From positions 1-5,805 of the forward strand of contig JANXXG010000036.1 in NCBI GenBank assembly GCA_025350745.1: a stretch of 5,805 nucleotides of DNA, given 5' to 3'. Source of the stretch: Chloroflexota bacterium. GTDB taxonomy: Bacteria; Chloroflexota; Limnocylindria; P2-11E. Below are positions 1 to 5,805 of the stretch, in pieces (positions within the stretch are counted from its first letter, which is position 1; each line of letters starts with the position of its first letter). The notes beneath the pieces are model-generated. The model worked only from the letters and a program-made list of their open reading frames with translations, did no database searches and was not told the DNA's origin. Made by a program: the position numbers and the translations under genes.

Positions 1-12
1 CCAAAGCAGACG

Positions 13-25
13 CCGGCGAAGCCGG
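13..25 (-). terminator. Small GC hairpin after the tatD-like gene, possible weak terminator
   Basis: CCGGC-GAA-GCCGG forms a 5-bp GC stem with a 3-base loop, starting 9 bases past the tatD-like stop codon. No T-run follows on the minus strand (the bases after it read GTCTGCTTTGG). This is at best a weak terminator, and in DNA this GC-rich it could be chance. Confidence 0.2.
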
Positions 26-34
26 TTCGGTTCC

Positions 35-706
35 CTAGGTCGTTTCCCAGCGCGGACCGAACAGCGAGCGGGCGGCCTCTCGCAGACGACGATTGGCCGG
101 GTAGGTCACCGGGCCGGCGAAGGACGGCACGAGCCCAAGAGCCCGCCAGGCCGGCAGCTCAGCCGGCCCCTCGCTGTAACAGTGCAGCTGCCCGCGCACG
201 ACATGGCCCGCGAGCAGCCCGCGGACGATCGAACCCGCATCCCGGACATGGACCACGACCGGAAGTCCGAGCTCGCTCGCGATGTCGAGCTGTGCGAGGA
301 ACGCGCGCTCCTGATCGGTCTGCGGCGCGCTCCGCCCCGACAGGTCGATGCCGATCTCGCCGATCGCCACAACGCGATCATCGGCCGCGAGCCGGCGGAG
401 CGCCAGGAGCGTCGCATCATCGAAGGTCGCCGACCGATGCGGGTGGACGCCGACGGCGACGCGGACCTCGGGATGCAGGCGCGCGATCGCGAGCGCCGCT
501 TCGCTCGACGCGACGTCCTCGCCACAGGTGAGGATCCTCGTCACGCCTGCGTCGCGTGCCCTCGTGATAACGGCCTTCAGATCGTCGGCGAACCGCGCGT
601 CAGTGAGATGTGCGTGCGCGTCGATCAGGGGGCTTTCGCTATCTCCACCCGCGGGAACAATGGCGGCCCGGAGTGCACCTTCCGGCCGGCCTCGAGCAGG
701 CCCCAC
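35..706 (-). CDS. tatD: TatD-family metal-dependent hydrolase, C-terminally short
   Basis: This is a TatD-type TIM-barrel metallohydrolase. Family members are 3'-5' DNA/RNA exonucleases or other phosphoesterases, and they are cytosolic. Visible family landmarks are IDAHAHL (metal ligands H31 and H33), GVHPH near residue 86, AIGEIGID (E117), LPVVVHVRDA (H153), LHCYSEG (H175) and PSFAGPVTY. The protein stops at WETT, where relatives read ETD-(A/S)-P-Y-L and continue for about 40 residues to an RNEP motif. The metal-binding Asp and the last barrel elements are therefore missing, giving 223 residues against roughly 255-265 normally. The gene follows metG on the same strand, a conserved pairing. 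The ATG at 706 overlaps metG by 82 bases, and the first 26 residues do not resemble the family. A CTG at 626-628, overlapping the metG TGA, would give the usual N-terminus (L)IDAHAHL, but CTG starts are rare. Family assignment is firm; activity and start codon are uncertain. Confidence 0.85.
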   Translation of the reverse strand: MGPARGRPEGALRAAIVPAGGDSESPLIDAHAHLTDARFADDLKAVITRARDAGVTRILTCGEDVASSEAALAIARLHPEVRVAVGVHPHRSATFDDATLLALRRLAADDRVVAIGEIGIDLSGRSAPQTDQERAFLAQLDIASELGLPVVVHVRDAGSIVRGLLAGHVVRGQLHCYSEGPAELPAWRALGLVPSFAGPVTYPANRRLREAARSLFGPRWETT

Positions 707-2181
707 CGAACGACCTCGGGCCAGGGCGCGTGTGCCGGCGACGGCAGCCCGAGCTGCGCGCAGATCGAATCCGCGACGTTCGGCATGTACGGCCAGAGGG
801 CGTGCGCCGTGATGCGCAGCGCTTCAAGGCCGGCGTAGAGCGACGCCGCGACGGGCTGCGCGTTCGCCGGATCCTTCGCGAGCTGCCACGGCTGGGTGAC
901 CTGGTAGTGCTTGTTCGCGGCGTCCACGAGCGTGAAGATCGCCGCAAGGGCGTCCGCGAAATACAGCTTCGCCGCGGCAACATCGTGCGCCTCGACCGCG
1001 CGTACCGCGGCGGCGTGCACCGTCCGCTCGGACTCGCCCTCGCCCCCGGAGCTCGGCACCAGCCCGCCGCAGTACGTCTCGACCATCTTCATCGTCCGCG
1101 ACACCAGGTTGCCGAGGCCATTCGCGAGATCCGCGTTGAAGCGGGCGTTGAACTGCTCCGGGCTGATCGGCGAGTCCTTCTCGAACGGCGCCTCGCGCAG
1201 CACGAGGTAACGCGCCGCGTCGACGCCCCATTCGGCCGCGGTGGCGAACGGATCGATCATGTTGCCGCTCGACTTCGAGAGCCGCTGGCCGCGGTACTCG
1301 AGGAAGCCGTGCACGAAGACACGATCCGGTAGCGGAACGCCTGCGGCGATGAGCATCGCCGGCCAGTAGATGCAATGGAACCGCGAGATGTCCTTGCCAA
1401 TGACATGCAGCTCGGCCGGCCACCACTTCTTGAACAGCTTCTCGTCCGTCCCGAAGCCGACGCCGGTCGCGTAGTTGATGAGCGCGTCGAACCAGACATA
1501 GACCGTGTGTTTCGGGTCGCCGGGCCAGGGGATCCCCCAGCCCAGACTGCGCCCGCGGGACACGCTGATGTCACGGAGCCCGCGGTCGAGCCAGCCGAGC
1601 ACCTCGTTGCGGCGGATCTCCGGCTCACAGAACCCGGGGGTGTCGCGATAAAGGCGCTTCAGCCGATCCGAGTACTTCGACAGCCGGAAGAAGTAGTTCT
1701 CCTCCTTCACCCGCTGGATGGCGTCGGCATTGTCCGGATGGAACTGGCACCGGCCATCGATGAGGTCACTCTCCTCGTAGAAGGCCTCGCACCGGGTGCA
1801 GTAGAGACCCTCGTACGTGGCGAGGTAGACGTCGTCGTTCGCGATCCACCGGCGAACGAACTCCTGGACCCCGGCGACGTGATCGGGATCGGTGGTCCGG
1901 ATGAAGCGGTCATAGGAGATCTGCCAGAGGTCCGCCATCCGCTTGAACTCCGCGGACTGCTGATCGACGTAGGCCCGGGTCTCGAGCCCGGCGGCCTTCG
2001 CCGCTTCCTCGTTCTTCGTGGCGTTCTCGTCTGTTCCGGTCAGAAAGAACACCTCGTCGCCGCGCTGCCGCCGAAGGCGGGCCACCGCATCGGTCGCCGT
2101 TCGCTCGTACGCGTGGTGGAGTCCGGGCGGACCGTTCACGTAGTCGATCGCGGTGGTCACATAGAACTTTCGACCCGCCAC
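625..2181 (-). CDS. metG: Methionine-tRNA ligase (MetRS), Thermus-type single zinc knuckle
   Basis: This is the class I synthetase that charges tRNA-Met with methionine in the cytosol, using ATP. Its 518 residues cover the Rossmann catalytic core and the anticodon-binding helical domain. The C-terminal tRNA-binding (EMAP/Trbp111-like) domain carried by longer MetRS proteins is absent. Visible landmarks are FLTGTDEN (around 46-53), a single zinc knuckle C128-x2-C131 and C145-x2-H148, ENYFFRLSKY, WGIPWPGD, VYVWFDALINY, HVIGKDISRFH, FVHGFLEYRGQ and the KMSKS-equivalent RLSKS at 300-304, followed by SGNMIDPF. The expected HIGH motif (PHLGH in most relatives) reads PGLHHAY, with G20 and H22 where H and G are usual. 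The start is GTG at 2179-2181, six bases after a TAGAAT box and with no properly spaced Shine-Dalgarno, which suggests a leaderless mRNA. The tatD-like gene follows, probably co-transcribed. Identification is very secure. Confidence 0.96.
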   Translation of the reverse strand: MAGRKFYVTTAIDYVNGPPGLHHAYERTATDAVARLRRQRGDEVFFLTGTDENATKNEEAAKAAGLETRAYVDQQSAEFKRMADLWQISYDRFIRTTDPDHVAGVQEFVRRWIANDDVYLATYEGLYCTRCEAFYEESDLIDGRCQFHPDNADAIQRVKEENYFFRLSKYSDRLKRLYRDTPGFCEPEIRRNEVLGWLDRGLRDISVSRGRSLGWGIPWPGDPKHTVYVWFDALINYATGVGFGTDEKLFKKWWPAELHVIGKDISRFHCIYWPAMLIAAGVPLPDRVFVHGFLEYRGQRLSKSSGNMIDPFATAAEWGVDAARYLVLREAPFEKDSPISPEQFNARFNADLANGLGNLVSRTMKMVETYCGGLVPSSGGEGESERTVHAAAVRAVEAHDVAAAKLYFADALAAIFTLVDAANKHYQVTQPWQLAKDPANAQPVAASLYAGLEALRITAHALWPYMPNVADSICAQLGLPSPAHAPWPEVVRWGLLEAGRKVHSGPPLFPRVEIAKAP

Positions 2182-2186
2182 CTCGG

Positions 2187-2192
2187 TATTCT
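2187..2192 (+). promoter_or_regulatory. Putative -10 box (TATTCT) for the permease operon
   Basis: TATTCT on the plus strand fits TANNNT and lies 12 bases before the first GTG of the permease gene. It shares five of its six bases with the minus-strand -10 box of metG. No good -35 is visible. A transcript would begin near 2199 and have a leader of only a few bases. Confidence 0.4.
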
Positions 2193-2193
2193 A
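2188..2193 (-). promoter_or_regulatory. Putative -10 box (TAGAAT) for leaderless metG
   Basis: Read on the minus strand, TAGAAT fits the TANNNT -10 pattern and ends six bases before the metG GTG. That spacing would put the transcription start at or next to the start codon, as in leaderless genes of high-GC bacteria. No convincing -35 box is seen, since the hexamer at the right distance is GCGTTC. The transcription start is inferred from spacing only. Confidence 0.5.
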
Positions 2194-2197
2194 GGTC

Positions 2198-2201
2198 GGA
2201 G
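2198..2201 (+). promoter_or_regulatory. Shine-Dalgarno GGAG of the first permease gene
   Basis: GGAG lies 3 bases before the GTG at 2205 and 6 bases before the in-frame GTG at 2208. The spacing favours 2208 as the true start, a one-residue difference. A further in-frame ATG at 2238 lies just before the first membrane helix but has only a weak GGAA upstream. Confidence 0.45.
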
Positions 2202-2204
2202 ACA

Positions 2205-3146
2205 GTGGTGGAACGCGGAACGGCTACGCGCGTGTCGATGGCCGTGCTGACCCGTTTGCTGCTCGTGGCGTTGACCTTCGTCCTCATCGTCGTGCTCTCC
2301 CAGGTGGCCATGGTGTCGGCCCGTACGCGCCTCGAGCGCGCCGACCTTGGGACCATCGCGGGACAGGCATGGGAAGGGACCCAGGACTACTTCACGAGCC
2401 TGGCGACCGGGTCGCTCGGCGAAGCGACGTCAACGTCGATCCTCGGCGGGCAGCGCCGGGCCATGGGCGAGCTGCTGGTCGACGCCTACACGAAGAGCAT
2501 GGTGCTGGTCGTTCTCTCGATCGGCCTCGCCACTGGGCTCGGGATCCTGATCGGGGTCCTCGCCGCAGCAACGCGAAGTCCACGCGCGCGGGGCGTCCTG
2601 CTGACCATCACGACCCTCACCGTGTCGCTGCCCTCGTTCCTCGTAGCCATCCTGCTCGTCCTGTTCGGCGCGGAGCTCACCGCGCACTACGGCGTGCGGC
2701 TCTGGCCGACGTTCGGCTTCGGGATCGACAACCACCTCATCCTTCCGGTCCTCGTGCTCGCCCTCCGGCCGTTCGCCCAGATCGCGAACTTCGCGTACCT
2801 CGCGACCGACGACATCCTGCGACTCGACTACATCCGCACCGCGCGCGCGAAGGGCCTCGCCGAATCGGTCATCTTTGCGCGCCACGCCCTCGCGAACGCC
2901 GCCGTACCGATCATCGGGGCCGTCGCGACCGGCCTCTCGATCGCGCTTTCGACGCTGCCGGTCGTCGAGGTGTTCTTCTCCTGGCCGGGGCTCGGATTCG
3001 CGCTGCTCCAAGCCGTGCGCCGGTTCGATGCGGCGACCGCCGGCACCCTGCTGGGCGCCCTCGCGGTCACGATCGCGCTCATTCGGTTCGCCCTGGACGC
3101 CCTCGCCGACCACTTCGCCCGGCGCGCGACCGGTGCGCCGGCGTGA
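2205..3146 (+). CDS. DppB/OppB-type ABC transporter permease
   Basis: This is an integral membrane subunit of a peptide/nickel-type ABC importer (binding-protein-dependent transport inner membrane family). Its 313 residues hold six hydrophobic segments. The first is near residues 14-33, then a periplasmic or extracellular loop of about 60 residues, then helices in SMVLVVLSIGLATGLGILIG, TLTVSLPSFLVAILLVLFG, HLILPVLVLALRPFAQIANF, the VATGLSIALSTLPVVEVFF region, and the C-terminal TLLGALAVTIALIRFALDA. The cytoplasmic EAA coupling loop, which docks on the ATPase, is plain at about 202-237 (DYIRTARAKGL, then RHALANAAVPII). WPGLGFALLQAV after the fifth helix is also typical. The first loop is short and lacks the PGDPA and LGLDxP patterns common in DppB. 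The gene diverges from metG and is followed with a 4-base GTGA overlap by the permease-peptidase fusion, so the two should form a heterodimeric channel. Substrate cannot be read from sequence; peptides are the family default. Confidence 0.92.
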   Translation: MVERGTATRVSMAVLTRLLLVALTFVLIVVLSQVAMVSARTRLERADLGTIAGQAWEGTQDYFTSLATGSLGEATSTSILGGQRRAMGELLVDAYTKSMVLVVLSIGLATGLGILIGVLAAATRSPRARGVLLTITTLTVSLPSFLVAILLVLFGAELTAHYGVRLWPTFGFGIDNHLILPVLVLALRPFAQIANFAYLATDDILRLDYIRTARAKGLAESVIFARHALANAAVPIIGAVATGLSIALSTLPVVEVFFSWPGLGFALLQAVRRFDAATAGTLLGALAVTIALIRFALDALADHFARRATGAPA

Positions 3147-5515
3147 GACGGGCGCTCAATTGGCAGCTCATCGTCGGCCTGGCCCTCATCCTCGGGTGGC
3201 TCGTCGCCGGGTTCGGCGCGCCGTTCCTGACCTCGGCGGATCCCCTCAAGGAGCACACTTTCGTGCAGGTCGGCACACGGTCGATCCCGGCGCCGTTCGA
3301 GCCGGGCACCTTCGGATACATCCTCGGATCCGACCGGCAGGGCCGGGACCTCTGGGCCACGGTGCTCTACGGGGCGCGGGCGACGTTCACCCTCGCGTTC
3401 AGCGTGCTGGCGGCCCGCCTCGTCATCGGCGTCACGCTCGGCGCCGTCGCGGGATGGTTCGCCGGTCGTTGGATCGACCGCGCGGTATCCGCCCTCATCG
3501 ACGCGTTCGCGGCGTTCCCCACCCTCCTCTTCGCGGTGCTCTGGATCTTCGCCTTCGACATCCGCTCGGGCCTCCAGGCATTCGCGGCGGCCCTCACGAT
3601 CACCGGCTGGTGGGGCGTCGGGCGGGCCGTACGCTCCGGTCTCGTTGACCTGCGGGGCCGGCCGTTCCTCGAGGCCGCGCGCGCCGAGGGCCTGTCGGAG
3701 TTCGGCACGTTCGCGCGGCACGCGGTGCCAAATCTCCTTCCCACCCTTGCGGTGACGTCGGCCCTCGAGGCGAGCGCGATCCTCCTCATCCTTGGGGAGC
3801 TCGGCTTCCTCGGCTACGTGGTCGGCGGCGGCACGAGCGTCCCGATCGACGATCTCCGCGGATCTGGTCGCGCGTTCTTCTTCGCGTCGCCGGAGTGGGG
3901 CGCGATCCTGGCGCAGGGGCGCTTCGAGGTGTTCCGCGCACCGTGGATCGCGCTCGTGCCCGCAGCGGCGTTCGCGAGCGGCGTCCTCGCGTTCAATCTC
4001 GCAGGCCACGGCCTGCGGATCTTCTTCGAGCGCGCCCCCGTCGCGCTCGGCAAGCTGCTCAACTGGCGGGCCGGCGCCCTGGTCGTCGCCCTCGTGCTCG
4101 TGTTCCGGATCGTGACCCCGCTCGTCGGGCCCGCGGCCGCGCTCACCGGAGTGGCGCAACAATTCGACGGAGGCCGCGCCCGTGCCGATCTCGCCTACAT
4201 CGCCGATCCGGCCCGTGGTGGCCGCTACACCGGCTCCGCCGGGTACCAGGCCGCCGCCGCGTACATGGTCGACCGCTTCACGGCGCTCGGCCTCGAGCCC
4301 GCCGGGGACGACGGCTCCTACTACCAGAGCTTCAAGATGTCCGACGTCGGGCTCACGGCGATGCCGTCGTTCCAGCGGCTCGGGCCTGATCCCAAGTCCT
4401 ATCGCCCGCGGATCGACTTCACCGAGAGCGTCGGCGGCCGCCGTGGGGGCGGCACCGTCGAGGGCCGGGTCATCTACGTCGGTGGCGGGAACAAGATCCC
4501 CGGCTACTCCGACTACCAGGGGACCCACCCGGAGGGGAACATCGTGATGATCGCCGGGCCGAGCCTCGCGAACGTCGATCGGATCGATATCGCGCGGCGC
4601 GAGGGCGCGATCGGGGTGATCCAGGTCGGCTTCGGTGACCTCATCAAGCCCTCGTACGTCGCGGCGTTCGAGACCGAGACCATCCCGGTCATGACCGTGT
4701 CGGCCGGTGTCGCCAATGAGCTGATCGCGGCGTCCGGCAAGAACATCGTCGACCTCACCCAGTCGCTGATCGACCGCGCGCGACGTGCGCAGACCCGGCC
4801 GAGCCTGCGTCAGGAGGTGCCATCGCCGATCTCGTTCGACACGGACACCCGCATCCGCTTCTCGGTCCCGCTCGGGCAGGTCCACCAGATCACCGGTCAG
4901 AACGTGGTCGGGATCCTGCGCGGCAGCGACCCGCTGCGCGCGGACAAGTTCGTGCTCGTCGGCGGCCATCTCGACGGTATCGGGACCGACCCGGACGGTA
5001 CGGTGTTCCCCGCGGCGAACGACAACGGGTCCGGTCCGGCCGTCACCCTCGAGGTCGCGCGGGTGCTCGCCGCGAATCGCGGGATGCTCAAGAACTCCGT
5101 GATCTTCATCGCGTTCGCGGGCGAGGAGGAGGGTCTGGTCGGCTCGGAGTACTTCGCGAGCCACTCACTGACCACGCCGCTCCGCCCGTCGAACATCCTC
5201 GCCTTCATCAACCTCGACGTCTCGGGCTGCTGCGGCGACACGCTCGCCGGCTCCGATGAGAGCTTCGCGATGCACGCCCGCCTCGCGAGCGCGGCGGACC
5301 GGCTCGGGTACTCCTTTGGGTACGTCCCGGCCGTCGGCGGCAGTGATCACCTCTCGTATACCCGGCGCGGCGTGCCCGCCGCGCTCGTCGGCTGGACCGA
5401 GTTCGGCTCCTTCCACACCACCGGCGACACGCTCGCCACGGTGACCGCGGAGCACCTCACGATGGCCGGCCGCGTGGCGACGCAGGTCGTGCTGGAGCTC
5501 GTGGCGACGAACTAG
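3143..5515 (+). CDS. DppC/OppC-type ABC permease fused to an M28 zinc aminopeptidase
   Basis: One uninterrupted frame of 790 residues carries two complete proteins. Residues 1-297 are a DppC/OppC permease: helix 1 at 9-29, GSDRQGRDLWATVLYG before helix 2 (82-104), helix 3 (116-138), helix 4 (143-163), the EAA loop at 167-202 (PFLEAARAEGLSEFG, RHAVPNLLPTL), helix 5 (199-224) and helix 6 (268-288) ending GHGLRIFFER. A seventh hydrophobic segment follows at 310-329. Residues 337-790 are an M28 metallopeptidase with a PA-domain insert at about 430-540. The two-zinc site is intact: H609 (GGHLDG), D627 (AANDNGSG), general base E661 and ligand E662 (AGEEEGLVGS), D692 (INLDVSG), GGSDHL at 732-737 and H758 (SFHTTGDT). 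Known M28 enzymes remove N-terminal residues from peptides. The start is GTG at 3143, which overlaps the upstream stop as GTGA and suggests translational coupling. The frame is open upstream to 2369, but that part lies inside the first permease. No stop or frameshift separates the domains, and no well-spaced Shine-Dalgarno precedes an internal start. Substrate is unknown. Confidence 0.93.
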   Translation: MRRALNWQLIVGLALILGWLVAGFGAPFLTSADPLKEHTFVQVGTRSIPAPFEPGTFGYILGSDRQGRDLWATVLYGARATFTLAFSVLAARLVIGVTLGAVAGWFAGRWIDRAVSALIDAFAAFPTLLFAVLWIFAFDIRSGLQAFAAALTITGWWGVGRAVRSGLVDLRGRPFLEAARAEGLSEFGTFARHAVPNLLPTLAVTSALEASAILLILGELGFLGYVVGGGTSVPIDDLRGSGRAFFFASPEWGAILAQGRFEVFRAPWIALVPAAAFASGVLAFNLAGHGLRIFFERAPVALGKLLNWRAGALVVALVLVFRIVTPLVGPAAALTGVAQQFDGGRARADLAYIADPARGGRYTGSAGYQAAAAYMVDRFTALGLEPAGDDGSYYQSFKMSDVGLTAMPSFQRLGPDPKSYRPRIDFTESVGGRRGGGTVEGRVIYVGGGNKIPGYSDYQGTHPEGNIVMIAGPSLANVDRIDIARREGAIGVIQVGFGDLIKPSYVAAFETETIPVMTVSAGVANELIAASGKNIVDLTQSLIDRARRAQTRPSLRQEVPSPISFDTDTRIRFSVPLGQVHQITGQNVVGILRGSDPLRADKFVLVGGHLDGIGTDPDGTVFPAANDNGSGPAVTLEVARVLAANRGMLKNSVIFIAFAGEEEGLVGSEYFASHSLTTPLRPSNILAFINLDVSGCCGDTLAGSDESFAMHARLASAADRLGYSFGYVPAVGGSDHLSYTRRGVPAALVGWTEFGSFHTTGDTLATVTAEHLTMAGRVATQVVLELVATN
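4070..4129 (+). other. Extra (seventh) membrane segment linking permease to peptidase
   Basis: Residues 310-329 of the fusion protein (AGALVVALVLVFRIVTPLVG) form a hydrophobic stretch between the end of the canonical permease fold and the start of the M28 domain. DppC/OppC proteins normally have six helices with both ends in the cytoplasm. A seventh would carry what follows to the outer face. The single Arg (R322) inside the stretch makes it a little less than ideal as a helix. Confidence 0.65.
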
Positions 5516-5527
5516 ACCATCTAGACC
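5512..5527. repeat. Direct repeat CTAGACC spanning two convergent stop codons
   Basis: CTAGACC occurs at 5512-5518 and 5521-5527, with a period of 9 bases. The CTAG of the first copy contains the plus-strand TAG of the fusion gene. The CTAG of the second contains the minus-strand TAG of the DinB-like gene. No hairpin terminator is visible between the converging genes. Confidence 0.6.
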
Positions 5528-5805
5528 GGAGCGATCCGCTCCACGTCGCTCGCGATCGCGTCGATCGACGCCGCACAGTGCTCCAACGTCTCCTGTCCGG
5601 CGGCCGAGCCCGCCGACACCGACTCCACGCCGGCGAGTGCGGTGTACAGGTTGCGCACGAGCCGCTCGGCCTCGGTCGGTGGGTGGCCGAGCGCGAGGAG
5701 GGTCTTGTCCACTTGAATGGTGTGCTGCCGCAGGTGCTCTTCGAAGCGGTGCATCCGGAACCGCACCGAGTAGCCCTTGTCCTCCCAGAACCACGACGGC
5801 GTGTC
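5521..5805 (-). CDS. DinB-like four-helix protein, partial (N-terminus outside window)
   Basis: The frame is open from the window edge to TAG at 5521-5523 and gives the last 94 residues of a protein. It begins DTPSWFWEDKGYSV and continues RMHRFEEHLRQHTIQVDKTL, then LGHPPTEAERLVRNLY. The His-x3-His pair (H24 and H28 of this fragment) followed by a helical, Ala-rich tail resembles the last helices of DinB/YfiT-type proteins. In those proteins such histidines complete a three-His metal site. DinB-superfamily members include thiol-dependent transferases and many proteins of unknown role. The first metal-binding His would lie outside the window and cannot be checked. An internal GTG at 5764-5766 exists, but the frame clearly continues upstream with family-like sequence, so this is a partial gene. 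It converges on the fusion gene with 5 bases between stop codons. Family assignment is moderate. Confidence 0.7.
   Translation of the reverse strand, partial: DTPSWFWEDKGYSVRFRMHRFEEHLRQHTIQVDKTLLALGHPPTEAERLVRNLYTALAGVESVSAGSAAGQETLEHCAASIDAIASDVERIAPV

Noticed and set aside
182..1332. Several plus-strand open frames opposite tatD and metG.
   Set aside because: They are Arg-rich antisense translations of two strongly supported minus-strand genes.
2369..3142. Upstream extension of the fusion gene's frame, which is open from 2369.
   Set aside because: This part lies inside the first permease in another frame and translates to Arg/Pro-rich sequence. The GTG at 3143, overlapping the preceding stop, gives a normal DppC N-terminus.
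3143..4129. Resemblance between the permease N-terminus (ALNWQLIVGLALIL) and the linker helix (LLNWRAGALVVALVLV), suggesting an internal duplication.
   Set aside because: Only LNW and general hydrophobicity are shared, which is expected by chance for membrane helices.
4094..4153. Internal GTG codons (4094, 4100, 4112, 4151) that could start a separate M28 peptidase gene.
   Set aside because: No properly spaced Shine-Dalgarno precedes them (the only GGAG touches the GTG at 4151), and no stop ends the permease. Internal initiation is possible but not supported.
2828..5164. A 778-codon open frame on the minus strand opposite both permeases and the peptidase.
   Set aside because: Its product is a low-complexity run of Arg, Glu, Asp and Gly with no recognisable motif. 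It is the mirror of well-supported plus-strand genes and a usual by-product of high GC.
5165..5794. A 209-codon minus-strand frame crossing the end of the peptidase and the DinB-like gene.
   Set aside because: It is out of frame with both supported genes, rich in Arg and Gly, and has no family resemblance.

Overview
The window is GC-rich DNA throughout, with GTG starts and almost no intergenic space. It suggests a high-GC bacterium of the Chloroflexota or Actinomycetota kind. This guess rests on composition, the Thermus-type single-zinc-knuckle methionyl-tRNA synthetase and a leaderless-looking promoter; there is no phylogenetic marker that would settle the lineage. I see no RNA gene, mobile element or CRISPR array, and no stretch over 300 bases without a gene.

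Left part, minus strand (35-2181): metG (methionyl-tRNA synthetase) followed by a TatD-family metal-dependent hydrolase. This is a common bacterial pairing. The TatD protein lacks its usual C-terminal portion, and MetG has an unusual signature where the class I HIGH motif should be.

Middle, plus strand (2205-5515): a two-gene unit divergent from metG, with only 23 bp between the start codons. The first gene is a DppB/OppB-type permease of a peptide ABC importer. The second overlaps it by 4 bp (GTGA) and is the most remarkable object here. It is one uninterrupted 790-residue reading frame that joins a complete DppC/OppC-type permease to a complete M28 zinc aminopeptidase with a PA insert. A predicted extra membrane helix between the halves would place the peptidase on the outer face of the membrane. 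The inferred picture is an importer whose channel subunit carries its own extracellular peptidase, so that peptides or amino acids could be released beside the translocation path. No ATPase or substrate-binding protein is encoded in this unit, which is bounded on both sides by genes on the other strand.

Right edge, minus strand (5521-5805): the C-terminal part of a DinB-like protein, cut by the window end. It converges on the fusion gene with 5 bp between the stop codons.
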